64,000 nt of DNA from Ophiodon elongatus (taxonomy: Eukaryota; Chordata; Actinopteri; Perciformes; Hexagrammidae). Made by a program: the position numbers and the translations under genes. The stretch is from positions 232,977 to 296,976 of the forward strand of contig JACSYO010002170.1 in assembly GCA_016806645.1 (NCBI GenBank). The letters are read 5' to 3'. The notes beneath the pieces were generated by a model, which worked only from the letters and a program-made list of their open reading frames with translations, ran no database searches and had not been told where the DNA came from. Shown here one piece after another: positions 24,616 through 39,600 of this stretch (position 1 is the first letter of the stretch; each line of letters starts with the position of its first letter).

Positions 24616-27600
24616 AATAATAATAATAATAACTTTATATATATAAAATTATAACATAAATGATCAAATAAAGCAGTAGAAACACGACATAACATAAAGC
24701 CAGTCTGTAAAAATGGGTTTTAAGAGGTGATTTCAAAGAGATTACTGATTCTACGAGCCTTATCTCCTCAGGCAGGCCGTTCCAAAGTCGAGGGGTCCTG
24801 ATGGCAAAAGCACGGTCACCTTTAGTTCGAGCCTCGACTTTGGAACAGTTCAGATCCATGTGAGGATCTAAGGCTGCGATCTGGCTCATACGGTTTCAAC
24901 ATTTCCTCTATATATTTTATGTTTATATATTTTGCGCTTTAAAAGTGATCAATAAAATCTTAAAATCAATTGTAAAACAAACAGGAAGCCAGTGGAGAGA
25001 AGCCAGGATTAGGGTGATGTGATGTCGTCTGTTAAAACCAGTGAGAATTCAAATTACAAACATGTTTATTTCATCAATCAAAAAATCTTAATTTTGTTTG
25101 TCATTTGTCAAATCAGGTACAATCACGACAGCTCAGAAACTGTAGAGGACCACATTGAATTCACAGCGACAGATGGCTCCAATTCAGTCAGCTTCGTCCT
25201 GCACGTGAAGGTAATAAGAAATGGATTTACATTGTTGCTCCTTCTTTGCAGTCAGAAAATGAGTAAAGTGAAAACGGTACCGTGAATCGTTTAGCTCGCA
25301 GTGACCTGCATGTCGTCTCCAGGTGTTGCCCATCAATGACGAGGTGCCAGTGTTGGTGGCTGGTTTGAAACCGGTTCTCAGCTGTGCAGAGGGACAGGAA
25401 ATCCTCATCACAGCTGAGTACATCTACGCTACTGACGCAGACAGCGACAACAGCAGCCTGGCCTTCCTGATCGCACGGCAGCCTTATCATGGCGTGGTTC
25501 TCCGGAACTCCATCGTGGTTGATCGCTTCATCCAGGCCGACATCACTGCGAGGATCATCACCTACAAGCACACAGGTGGGCAGCGCAGAGTGGGCTGAAG
25601 GCTGAAGTCTTTACTACTACTCTGTCATTATCATTTACATTTTGTGAGCTCCCTTCTTATAAAATGTCCACTTTCAGCAGCTGCAGTACAAAAGTATCTG
25701 TACTTTACATCTGTTTCCACATCCAAGGAGCCATATTGAAGCCCACGTTTGCTCTTTCTTTAATTGCACAGCATTATTTATCCATCTTTATATTATAGAG
25801 TGCATTTTCATGATCTATTCTTGATATAAAATAATAGGAAAACATATTAACTTGCTGAATTATTGTTTAACGTCCTGGTGACCCTTGCCTGATACTGAAT
25901 GGGTACTTATTTATATATAGGCCTATATAGTTGCATCATTCTACCGTATGACTGAGCTCAGTCTCATCATTCAGAGCTGTTCATATTTCTTTTTTCAAAA
26001 CACCTGGATGTGTAACATATACAGTCAATATCTTGAAGAGATAAACAAGTAACAACCTAGTATCTTTCTCTAAACGTACTTCTCATGTTTGTGGTTTTAG
26101 GACTGGAGATTGGACTCACTCCTCGCCATGACACCATCACCTTTGTTATATCTGATGGAGAAACAGAAAACTCTGCTTCATGCTGCGGTGAAGAAAATCC
26201 CACCAAGACCAGAGACATGACTCAACTACGGCACAGTCTGCCTGTGTATGACCTCCAGATCACAGTGTTTCCAGTCGACAGCCAACCCCCTTCTCTAACA
26301 ACAGGTGGGTCATTTTAAAATGGTGTCCAGGTATACTTTACTTCACTCTTTACACTGTAGGCTAAGTCTACACCTCCATTACTTATCATTTTCAATGGAG
26401 AAATATTATCATGTCATAGCAGTAGAAACACAGGTGTAATTAAATCCACTATTCATTGCTGTGTATTATTGCTGTGTATTATTGCTGTGTATTATTGCCA
26501 TGAGAGAGGTCTTTTAGCACAAAGGTGTTTTTAATCTGTTGATATCTGTGACTAATTAAATTGAAGCAACATGTGTGACATATAAACTTACATCAACATT
26601 TTAAGAAGTCAGCAGTTATGCTGATTTATTTTAACTAAGCGTTGATGTTGTGTGAATTAACTAATTAGCTAATTTGTTCAATTTATTTATTTTGTTTTGT
26701 TCAAACGATATATTTACTTACATTTTAGTTTTGCAGTACCATAATAACAGATAGCTTCTCCTATCCACATAAACCTGTATGCACACTTAGCATTTAGCTA
26801 GCAGCTACATTTGAGTTTTTACGGAATTTATGGGAGACCAAACAGAGTTAACTTAACAGGTGGACACAAACATGACTCCAAATGCATTCTAATGTTGTTT
26901 CTTTAAAATATTTCAATAAGCAAGTGTTTGCCAAAGCTATTGTGTTAGCTTGTTAACTTAATAAACTGATGCGGGTGGCTTACAATTGTTGCGGAGCTCT
27001 ACTTAGCCCAAATGGCCAAAAATGTAATTCATTCAGGAATGCAGTTTACAATTGTAACATATTTTTTTAAATCAACAGTGGTTTGAAGGACTAGTTTGTG
27101 AAAGTTGTCAGGGAGTTGTTTTTTAGCCTCTTTTAGCTTCATGTCTAATATTTCTCAGATGCAGGAGAATACTAAAACAAAGAAGAGTTTAAAATAGACT
27201 TCACTTCAGCAGGAAGCTCTTTGTTAACTGTAAGCCAGCCTATAGTTTATTCTTCTCAGTACACTAAATGGAGGCCTTAAAAGGATAAGGCTCATATGAA
27301 ACTGCACTTATGCCTTGTGTCAATTTAGAGATATAAAAACAAACACCACAAAAAATATATAATTTAGAGACTTTACAAGACCAAAGCAAGTAAAGCACAC
27401 GAATTACCTGAACAAAACCTGATAAATAGAAAATAATTTAAAGATTAAAATAGTTTAATTTAGCCCATGATCAATATTAATACTGTGGTTATGTGGTTAA
27501 ACATTTTGTCAGTTAAAGTTTTTTTTAAAGCATGATGTTTTTAGCATGACTTGTGCTTTTTGTTTGTTTGTAGGTGACATCTTTACAGTGGATGAAGGTG

Positions 27601-30600
27601 GGTCTGCCCCGATAACTGCATCTCATTTGAAGGCCTCTGATGTGGACACTGTTCTGGACAAACTGGTGGTCAGTCTCATTTCATCGCCCCAGTTTGGCTA
27701 CATAGAGAATGTCCTGCCCAGTCCTGGCTTTGAGAAAAGCAACACGGGCATAAGCATAGGTAAGCATTATGATTTTTATATATATATATATTATCATCAG
27801 AAAGAGGAAACAAATTTGTTTTTCATGTGTTTCCTGTCTAACCTCCCTTTCCCCAGCTTCCTTTTCATACAAAGACATCATTGACGGTCATGTGAACTAC
27901 GTACAGTCCAGACACCAGAGGATGGAGCCCACAGCTGACCAGTTCATGCTCTGTGTATCAGACGGCAAACTCAGCTCTGCCCATGTCCCCTTCTACATTA
28001 TCATTAACCCGACAAACGATGAGACCCCACAGTTTGTGGCTCGGAACATCACAGTAAGTTTCTGTGGTCCGTCTCACTACTGATCCGATTTTGTTGGTCC
28101 AATGTTCATTGATGTCCTTCTGTGATGAGGTACGAGAAGGAGAAAGGAAGCAGCTGGACTCATCCGTCTTGCATGCGGTGGATCTGGATGTCCCCAAGGA
28201 CAGCCTGCTCTTCAGCGTGGTCAGAGCCCCGCAGCACGGCAGCATCGTCTCCCACGGCCGTGAGACGTCAGCCGGCAAGAGACGAGAGGCCCGTCCTCAG
28301 TCCCCTGTGGTGGACTTCACAATGACAGAGCTTTCAAATGGTACTTCTTACATGGCAGTGCTAAGCCTTGTTTCACTCATAGGACTGAAATGAAGAACAA
28401 AGTGGGAGTTTAGGTCACTGATTATTAATCTGTGTAGCTGTAGTTAAGTCTCTGGTTTAAGTCATCTTAGTGCTAATGCTGCATTCAAGTACAATGGGAA
28501 AGATGATATTTGAGTTTCCCAGTGGAAACTACGACTTACTTCATCTGTCAGATATTAAAAGGAAAATTCTGTGTTTAATCAAGCTGCTCAGTCTTGTTAG
28601 TTTGACAATCATATATAACAGTCAAACTAACAAAACGTGAGTTATGATACAGTCATACTTTACCACTACGACATGTGGGGACAGATACAGATTCAGATTC
28701 AGGAACACTATAAAATGATGTTGAGAGAGATGCAACTCAGTAACAAGTAAGTAGAAAGTCCAAACACAAGATAACTAACTAGGTTAGACCACGCTGCCGT
28801 TACATAGCTGCTAACGTGCACAAAACAACTTCCACCCCTACACTTGTCTAGTCTCTGTCTTCTCTGTCACGCTATATTCATAATGAAGGACTAACAGCCT
28901 GTGTACTACCAGCAGTGATTTAGATGTTTCTCTTGCTCCCTGACAGCCAGATAGCAGCTTTACTGTATGTCATATCATCATAACAGTTTTGTCACCACAT
29001 TGTTTTCTTTTCATGTAAATATAGAGTTTGCAGAATGCTCAGTCATCAAAATTGGTTCAAAGTCATGGATATACTAAATCTGAATGAAGCCAGATCCTTA
29101 CTGACATAGTTTGTAAAACAACATTGTTGTTGTTTTTATTTGAATCAGCGGAAAAAGTTGACTGGTGATAAGTTGTGATGAATTCCAATTTCTACAAGTT
29201 TCAGGATTCTTATGTCACCGACAACAAAATACTGACATGTGCCTTTCAATTGAATAATCAGTTTTCATCCCATCAACCATTGTCCACGTGCCCACGTCCA
29301 GCACTTTGAGGGGGATGAGGGTATCAGAGAGAGTGCAGGGGCAGAATATGACAGTCTGGTCTGCCTGACTTGTTGATCTTTCAGAATCCCTGGCTCTGAA
29401 AGACCAGTAGCCTAACTGAGCTGTGTGTCAATAAATCCATGGTACTGTCCGTGGTGCTGAAGTAGCAGTCGGAATGGAGTCCCGCCCTTCTGACAGATTC
29501 TACTTGGATCTATGATATTCTCTAAACTTGAGAACCAATACAGAACCAAAGGAGTCGTTGATTGGACGGTTAGCTAGTCGAGGGTGAACGGAACAGACCA
29601 GGTCTGTCCCCCCGTTTAAAATGAACATCGCCTGCTATAATGGCAGGAAATAAAACTGATAATAAATCTGTATGATCATTGCGTTTAGGTATGGATCTGA
29701 TGTACATGCACGATGACTCAGAGAATACGGAGGACAGTTTCACCATCCAGTTGAGTGATGGCAGGCACCAACTCCAAAGACAAGTGATGGTTAAAGTGCT
29801 GCCAGTCAACGACGAGGAGCCGCGCGGCATCAGGTAACATCTTCACTACAGTTCCTGCTTAAAGTCAGTCCTCACATACCTGTGGGACTGGACTTTGTCT
29901 CAATCCGCTGTCCCTCAGGAACAATGGACTGGAGGTGGAGGTGGGAGAAACCAGGCTTATTTCCAGCATTGCACTGTTTGCACAGGACGGTGACACTCCT
30001 TCTTCAGAGGTCATGTACGTATTTGACAGTGTTCCCACCCAAGGACTACTTCAGCTTAAGGTTGGTGCAGTGCCGTCCAAAGTTAAAGACACACACTAGA
30101 TATTGTGATATTATGTCCCCTGTCAGTTCAACTGTGTAGGATTTAGGAGATATTAGTGGGGCAACTGTTGCTCAGTGCTAGAGCAGGGTCTTCCTTCAAT
30201 CAGAGGATCGGTGGTTTTGAAATGTAATATAGTATTCGTATCTATGTTTTTGTTAGTGTATAATCAATTGAAGTATCGTTTTTTTTCATTGGCTTGGAAT
30301 GAGCCCTTAATATCTTTATAGGGTGCTAGTCCGTCATGTTGCACTGCCATGTTTCTACAGTAGCCCAGAGCAGACAAACCAAACACTGGCTCTAGAGAGA
30401 CTTTTTATGTCACCTGAAGGCCAACGTAGTTCTACGCTACGCTTAGAAAGGGAGTGGTGAGCGCAGGGGTATGCAGTTGGTTGCAATCTGCAACCTCACC
30501 ACTAGATGCCACTAAATCCTACACACTGGACATTTAAGTGATGGGAATTATTAACAATAGATGAATGACTATTTGCAGTGCGAAAGCTGTCACTTATAAA

Positions 30601-33600
30601 TATGAACCCACAGAGAAGTATCAACAACTCTGCAGTTCCATTCAGCTCTACTGAGCTTTTACCTCTTTAAGCTCATTATTTTGGTTTTCAGGCCAACAAA
30701 CTTCACTCTCATCAACCTGGTTTCTGGCGGCAGCAGGCAGTTGTTTTCAGTGAAAAGGCTCTTTAAAATTCACTGTAATGTACATAGTGGAGCATTTAGC
30801 AGCTAAAGAGACAGATATTTCCCTAAGACTTGGGAGAGACCAATTTTGGTTAAGAATAGTCAGAAAGTTATCGGACAGAATAATTCCTATACCTGTGCTG
30901 CTCATCAGTAGCTTTCACTGTAAACACTGCGGTGACACTGGGAGGTGTTGTGCTCCTGTCTCAGGAAGGTCAGGACTGGAGGACACTGACATCGGGGACA
31001 AAATGCTCCCAGGAGATGGTGGACATGAACCTCCTGCGCTATGTGAACACAGGCCTGCCCGGTGCTCAAACACAGGACTTCTTTGTCTTCTACTTGTCGG
31101 ATGGAAAGAATCAATCGCCCCGCCAGCACTTCCACATCTCTGTCAAAGATCTGGAAAAAGGTACAGGAATTCACTCTATACTTCTTTATTAGTCATAGGT
31201 TTGGTCCACTTGTGATGTGCTTGTGACTGCCCGGCCACACCGTGCTCCCCTGCCCTCTGATAATTCAAACAGATGGGGCTCCACTTTTAACTTAGCCTCT
31301 AAATGTCTCCTCAAACGTGATTTTCAGGAAACATTGCCATGTTTGTGAAGCTGGCGAACGTTAGCCGTGGAGACCGCGTGATTCTCACCACGGACGTGCT
31401 GTTGGCCACCGACGGCACAGAAAAGCCAGAGGAACTTCTGTACATCATCACCAACCCTCCGGCTCACGGACACGTAGAGTACATCAAGCATCCGGGACTA
31501 GTCATCTCCACCTTCAGCCAGATGGATATAGCAGCCAACCTTGTGGCCTACGTGCACGACAATCGAGCCACCACACCCACGGAAACCTTTCAGTGAGTCT
31601 GGAAGCTATTTGGATTATGAATTCCCATCATTAATTCCTCACATGACACAGTTTTGATGTCACAGTTGTTGTACGAGTTTAAGAATTACAAAATTCAGAA
31701 TTGGATCCTATGCTAACTACATGGCACAGTAATAACATTAACGGTATTCTGTTATTTCTACATAATGTATTGACATTATTATTTACAGTCAAGATGTAAT
31801 TAGTCAGGATAGCCATGACAAATAAATCTCCCTCCTCCTGTCATCCCTGGCACAATGTTAACACAATAATAGCTTAGCTGAAATACCATCAGCCCTCAAG
31901 CCTTTTCCTTGCCATAACCTGAAGAGGAACTTGGCCTTCCTTGTGTCGTCACTGTAATGTGCTTCATCTTTATAATTTTCCCTGCTCTGTTCGACTGTCG
32001 GCTGCCAGACTCGAGCAATTGTGCTTGTCCTAGTTGCCCTTGCCCAATTCATATCAACAGTACTGCAAGAACCCCTCAACAGTGTGTGGAGCCTGGATTT
32101 AGTACCACCTCCTGTCATGACGACATTTAGTTCCAATAACGGTTCTTGGGGCTGACCAAAGAAGAATGGAAACAAGAGCAGAGCCACTGGCAATAGACTC
32201 TTCTACAGTTTGTTAAATATGATAACGTACGTAAGTGTGCGCACACAGTTTGGCAATGGAAGTACGAGTGCAGTATCTTGTCAGCTTGTCCAGCTCTTCA
32301 TCCGGAATAATCTAATAATCTAGTAATCAGCACACCTGCTCCGAGATCAGTTGTGTAGGTTGGGCACACTCACATCAGCGACTGTGACTCAGTGGTGAGC
32401 AGGGTCGTTCTTCAATCAGAGGATTGGCGGGTCGATCCCTGGCTCCGCTAGCCCATGTTGATGTGTCCTTGGGCAAAACACTATTGTATTCTGAGAAAAG
32501 TTCCGGGGAGACAAAGGACTTCTTGGAACAAAAGTTATAATAAAGCATATTTAATAAAGTGAAAAGCGTTGTGATAACAGAGTAAAAATCTCAGCTGAGG
32601 GTTCATAAGCCAATGGCAGGCCACAGCCCCTCAACAGCTGCCCGAAAAAGCAGCCTGCGAGAGTTATCTGTCTGTGCGCATTGACCAAAGAGAGCCTCGA
32701 ACTGACCAGTACATTTGATAATATAGTCCAGTAAAAATATCCATCGTCGCCTCTCATTGGCTCAGTTTTGCAGCGTGGATTTGGTTAAAGTTTTATGGCT
32801 GTAGAATTGATGATTTCTGTTGGTTTAGAGTCAGTGCATCGCCTCTTCCAGGCTTACCGGCACTTGAAGTCATCTCTCCTCCCTCTCGTATAGTTGAGCT
32901 GAACAACGCCCCTCCAGGGGAGTTGCTTATCAGTTTTATTGGGGCCTGGTAGTGGCCTCAGTCTCCTGAAATCCCCTCTCTCTCTATCACATTCCTTATT
33001 TACTGGTGTAAGTCATATTATATTATTACAACCTAACAATAGCTTTAAATTTATGATAATACTCAACAACACTTAAATGTCTCCCGTAGCTGTTCTACGG
33101 TGTGTGAATGTTGTATGTTAACTACTCCTGACGGGCAGGTGGCATCTTAGCCCCTCCCATCAGTGTATGAATGGGTGAATGATGTCATGTAGTGTTGAAG
33201 AGCTTTGAGTGGTCGGAAGACTAGAAAAGATCTGTACAAGTACAGGTCCATTTACCAACATGACAAAAGACTGTCTAGTAAAGAATATTTGATAACTGAT
33301 TCATAGTAGATTTCTGACAGTGATCACATTTGTTCAGAAGCCTAACATCAAGTCTGCTGTATGTTTTGCCAGGTTTGTTGTGAGTAACGGTAAAACCAGC
33401 CGAAACGGAAGCTTTGAGATCGCAGTGGAAATGGTGGACCGCATCCTGCCATCTCTGTCCTCCAACAAAGGCCTCTCAGTTCCACAAGGCTCCTCTGTGA
33501 TCCTTGGTCCTGACTGCCTGGTCATGTCTGACCCCGACACTCCCCCCAGCGCCCTGACCTTTGTCCTTCTCCAGCCGCCACAGTACGGCAGGCTGCTTTT

Positions 33601-36600
33601 AGAAGGAACCGCACTAACTGCTGGCTCCAACTTCACCCAGAGAGACATACAGGAGCTGGAGGTAACTTACAAACATGACGGGGGGCCGTCGCAGATCGAC
33701 CGATTTGCCTTTACTGCCTCTGACAGCACCAAACGGGGTTTCCTGCTGGACGGGCAGCTATACACGGAACCTGTGTTCTTCACTATTCAGGTAGGTAAAA
33801 ACTAACATGAGCCACCTACTGGTCATACCAGAAAGAAATACCAAATAAGCTGATCAGCTACACTGGTTTACGTGTAGCTGATGTTAGCACGTTGAACAAG
33901 ACAACATAAATGTTATGGCTAGGGCCGTGAAGTAATATATCAGAAATTAAAACTGAAAACTTCGATGGCAACATTTGATTTTAGTGAATTTTATTAAGCA
34001 GCAGCAATTCATTTCATCCCTTATCAACTGTTTTTCAAAAGGTGGCTCAGTGGTAGAGTGGGTCATCCTTCAATCAAAAGATCGGCTGTTCGATCCACTA
34101 GTCCATGTCCATGTGTCCTTGGGCAAGACACTTAACTCCAAATGATGCCGTAGGCTGTGAATGGTCCTGATGGGCACATGGCCCCGTGCATGGTAGCTCC
34201 TCCCATCAGTGTGTGAATGGGTGAATGATGTCATGTAGTGTTAAAGAGCTTTGAGTGATCGGAAGACTAGAAAAGAGATGTACAAGTACAGACCATTTAC
34301 CATATACATAAGAATAAATAAATAACAATAAGGGAAAACTAAAATAGGCAACCCTTTCACTCTTAGGTTTAGGTTGTACAAAAACAGAAACAAAACACAA
34401 ATAATAACCACCAAAGTTTTCTATTTTGCCATCAATTAATTTCTTGTCACAACCATTCTTCACGTTAACTCCTTTGACAGGTACATCTATTATTTATATA
34501 TATTTATTATATACTCATGGTTTTTTAATGCCTTACAAATGAGTAACTACAACAGAAAAATAAAGAATAACATTTTTAAAATCTCCTTTCCACTCATGAT
34601 GAAAGCCTACCGTTACTTGAATGACAAACACAGTATGATTATATGCAAAAGGATAATCTTATATATTTACCCAATAGGACTTTAGCATTCCAACTTCCAT
34701 GTGGCCTTTTTACATTAAACAATAGAAGGTTTTTACACTGAAACTACAGAACTGTTACCTTCTCAAAAATAAGTTAAAACAGTATAAAACTAAACTTTAA
34801 AGTAGCAAAGGAACTGATGCATTACATCTTGTAAAATAAAACTTGATCCAAAGATAAAACTCTCCAGCTGTGTGTGGCTGTCACCAGATGTATAGTCAGT
34901 GTATCAGTGTGCTAAAATAGTAACATTTGTGTTTATCATATGGGCTATGTCACACCATTTTACAAGTCCAAACTATCTTTTCAATAATGTTCATGTTCAT
35001 CAATGTTAATCCATTTCTACCTTAATAACAGACCATAAATGTTTTCAGATCAAGCCTCTGGATAAGTCGTGTCCTGAGGTTGTGAAGCTGCTTCCTCTTT
35101 GGAAAGCAGAGCCTCTGGGCGACGGACGACACGGGATCTCTGTGTCCTCTCGAGAGCTGAAGGCCCGAGACAGCGACAGCAGGGCGGAGGAGCTGATCTT
35201 CTGCATTGTGCGACAGCCCTACTTTGGTTACCTGGAAAACATGACCACAGGTCGAGAAATGACTTTTATTTACACCTGAATCACAGCTTAGTTTGGAATG
35301 TAAAAATAAAGCTTGTGTTTGCGCTTGCAGGTGGTTTTGTACCTCAGCGCTTCTCTCAGATGGAGCTGAACAAGAAAACTATCGCCTACATCATCAACCC
35401 AGACAGGGAGTCTCTCTCAGACAGCCTGGAGTTCACAGTGTCGGATCCTCTAGGGAACACGGGGGCCCCTCACATGTAAGAAAAACCTCGTAACACGGAG
35501 TCCTATGACGTCTTAGAATCCACAGTTCAGTCTTCACCGTGCTTGATCGTGCTTTGCAGACTTGAGTTCAGCTGGTCCAGCGTGGAGCTGTCTCAGCCCG
35601 AGTACTCTGTGTGTGAGGAGCAGGGAGCCGTCTCGCTGGACATCATCCGCAAAGGAAACCTGGCCGAGTCTTCATACATCACTGTCAAGGTCTGCAAGCC
35701 AGTAGTGATCAAAACTGCTCTTAACTCACTTTATACGTACACTGAACTCATCAGTCATTTGCTGCTTGGCCTTTTTCTTGCAGATTTTCAGACTTCTTTC
35801 TGTGTCATGTTTCTTTATCATAGGTGAAGGAGGTGACTGCAACAGCTGGAAAAGACTTCCTCACAAGCCCTTCTTCCCTCATTCAGTTTGATCCAGGTAG
35901 AGTATGTCCTCATTGATGTAGAAAGCTTGCGTTATGTTTTTTATTATCACAAGTTTGACAAATAATGTCTGGTTTATGCCTCATGGTTATACTCAGCCTG
36001 TAGAAGCCTTATGTGGCTTTGCAGTAGCTTTGTCCAGTCTGAGATGAGTACTGATGAGGTCCTCGGGGGAGGTTTAGGCTTGAAGACTATTTAGTTCCTT
36101 TGTCTGAAGTGTAGGATCCAGTGTTGTGGGTGCTTGACCCATACCAGTGATTCAAACTCAGGAAAAGTCCGTCTTTTGTTGTTGTTTTGATTGAGAGTCC
36201 CCAAGCTGCAGAAATACCGTGCGTTTATTGTTCACAACAACTAAAACAACCATAATTAATTTCAGTTATTTACGGTGTGCTATGAAATCAAAGCCACAAC
36301 ACATGAGACCTGCACCAGCTCTTGGAAAAGGTTGTGATGGTCCTGTATTTGTAGGAGTGTCCAAGAGGAGCTGGCAAAGCAAGATCCTTCAGGATGAGCT
36401 TGAGGAGGCGGTGGAGGTGTTTGAAGTGCTGCTGGTCTCCCCTGAAGGCTCCGTGATCGGCAGCATCAACAGGGCTCGAGTCACCATCAGGGACTCGGGA
36501 AGCGGTAAAAATAAAACATAGCTGTTTATTTTTAACATAAGATATACCTATAAGATACTTTGCAAGGTTGCATCACTTCTTTTCCATTCCTTTTTTAAGT

Positions 36601-39600
36601 GGCTACTTTTAAAGAAAAACATTTTACATTGAATACTGATTTGACTGTATGTAGTGTCCTGTAAAACCTCACCACCAGAGCATAGTATTTTTGTAACAAG
36701 ATGATTAAAAACGTTGTGATATTTATCTAAAGACACTACTGTGACTGTTAAAACCTCAAACCCCACAGGACAGCCCAGGCTGCACCAGGATCAGGAGGCT
36801 CCTCTTCTTGTGGGGAAAGAGGTTCGGTCAGACACGTACCCCCAACATGGATCCATTCAGCTAGAGAAGCTGCCCCTTGGCACCGAATCAGTGATCTGGA
36901 CCCGTGGAGACAGCATCTCCAGGCCCGGAGCACATGTCCCAAAAAAGAAACTTAAAGTTATGGGCAACCCAAAGTCTGTAAGTACCTTTTCTTGCTCACC
37001 TCTTCCTTCTCATCCTGACTTTGTTACAGCTTAAACCTATCTATAAACTGTTACTGCTTCCTCTTTCAGATTGCCCCCTCATCAGTTTTTAACAACGGGA
37101 CAGACATCGTTTACACGGTAAGCAGCAGCTGATGCTCACTGACCCAACCGTACAGTCAGAAAAGTCTTAATTTGTGTTGTCTCTTTAATTCCAGTATCAT
37201 GGCATCATGCAAATGCAAGTAGAGGACGACACCTCCCCATCGAGGAAGGGCAGAAAGGCAAACATCCGTGTGGTTAGCAGGGGAGCACAGACACAGGTGC
37301 CAGCTGTGCTTACTGAGTCAAAGTCAGAGCCTCACAGGAAGATCTCAAAACCACAAAAAACAGCACTGGCTAAAGGACATGTGAGTACAAATGTTACTGG
37401 TCCTTTTCTGCTTCTTGGAAAATGTGTGTAGTGTTGAGTCAGCAAAGAGTAGCTCTGTTTTGCCAGGGTCTCAGCTTTGTGACCAGCTTTGTGACCAGCT
37501 TTGTGACCAGCTTTGTGACCAGCTTTGTGACCAGGGCCACCTGGAATTGCTTGATGATCAAACTAATAATCATTTTGTGTCACTTCATTTCTTTACCTTG
37601 CGGCAAACTCCGGTTCTGAAAAGTTAAACCAATGAGAAGATGCCTTAAACTTACTTTCTTTCTACTGGCCAGCAGGGGGTGACTCCTCTGGTTGTATAGA
37701 AGTCTATAGAAAATGACTCTACTTCTCTCTGATTTATTCCCTCAGTAAACATTGTAAACATGAGTTTATGTCTCAATCTCTAGTTTCAAGTCTTCTTCAA
37801 TACAGCATGATGTTCATTTAGTAAATTATGGTCCATTTAGAGTCAAACAGACCATAAAGCAGGGTACGCTTCATTCAGGGCTACCTTGGTATTACACTGT
37901 TTTAGGGTATGTCATTGTGGAAAAAATAAATTTAATTTCAGTGAAAGCAAATCTAAATAAATTTTTTTGTGAATGTGTTTGGCCGGTAGGCTAAAGCTGA
38001 TGACATCATACCAAAGCCCTGTGTGCCAGAACTGATGGGACTCCTGCATTTCAACCAGACAACCAATCAGCTCTTTCACTGCAATGGTGTCTCCTGGAAT
38101 CCCTGGGCACCAACCGATCAGGTATTCAACCTGACCTACTTGTAATAAGCATGCACTAGCTTCTTTGCCTCTCTGGGAGAAAGATGTCTGACCTTCAAAA
38201 TATTTTTCAAATAATCATACTGTTATCGTCGCTGTCTGGTGGAAACCTTGTGTCTCCACACGTCTGTGTCTTTCTGTGAGTTTTACAATTATTCAACCAA
38301 TGAAAAGTATTAAAAAGAAAAAACTCCATTGGATCCTCAAACTAAACTGTGTTGTCAAATTGTGTTCAATTATTTCAGAAATTACAGGCCTTGCTTTATC
38401 ATTTCCTGAAAAAATAAAGTTTTTTGCCAAACAGCGACGATTTGTTCCCAATATACAGTTGAAAAGTTGAATCACGGTCAATCTTAACACCCACATTTCT
38501 TGCTTGAGCTGAAATTTGCTGAGATAGTGAAGTAAATTGCTGAGAAAGTTTCTTTATTTGCCATTGTGGACCAATTACTATGATATGAAGCCAATAAGTG
38601 TGATATGATGTTTTGTTGGAGAAGAATACATTTTTGACACACTTAAATAAATGTCAGAGATGTAGTTTTCAAGACAATAAAGGGTGTCGGATCATCAGGA
38701 TTGAGAATATATATAGAATTGGATGTCGGTGGCATAGAGATGAAATTCAAGTAAATGATGCCTGTAAATGTTAACATAATGCCTGAACAGTAGTAGATCT
38801 AGGATAGAACCTTGAGTATCTCCAAATGGAATGTTTGTGGACAATAGTTGACAAAACATTGATTGCCCACTGAAAAAAGTAGTTAAAAAACAATTCTAAA
38901 ATCATTCACATTTAACTACAAATGTTTGCCCATTTCCTCCTGAATCCCAGATGGTGAGTGCTCAGATGTGTAGTCGGGGCTGGACCTTTCATGGTGGCTC
39001 CTGTTACTCCCTCAGCACTGAGCACAAAGTCACGTGGAGCACAGCTAACAGGGCCTGCAGAGAGAGGTACAGTTCAACACGGAGGGATAAACACTCAGAC
39101 AGACTGAGGCAGAAAGTATGCTTCTGATTAGTTGTCTGTCATTGATAAAAACGATATAATCTGAATTATATGCACTATGGCAATTGATTTCAGATACAAA
39201 GGCACTTTAGCAAGCGTTCTCTCTAAAGTGGACATGGACTGGCTGTGGGACTTCAGCGGAAGAAAACCATTTTGGATAGGTGGGTATCTCTGAATCAATT
39301 GTTGCAACACCATTCAGTTTTATTTTCTCATCATTAAATCTATTTTTCCATGGTAGAGTAGAACTTCTTCACTCTGACTGATGTATTTTTCTCCGACTGT
39401 TTAAGGCCTGAATGACAGGGACGGCCGAGGACGCTGGGAATGGGCGGGCGGTGAGCCGGTCAGCTACACCAACTGGAGAAAGACGCCTCCTCGGTCCAAA
39501 ATGAAGGGAAGCAAAAAGTGCGTCCTGGTGTGGAGAAGGGCAAAGTGGCAAATCAGGGACTGCAAGACAAGTAGAGGTCATCGCTTCATGTGTTCAATAA

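Noticed and set aside
11300..34302. Possible tRNA genes at the SINE heads
   Set aside because: A- and B-box-like motifs are present but the sequences do not fold into a complete cloverleaf and are fused to SINE bodies.
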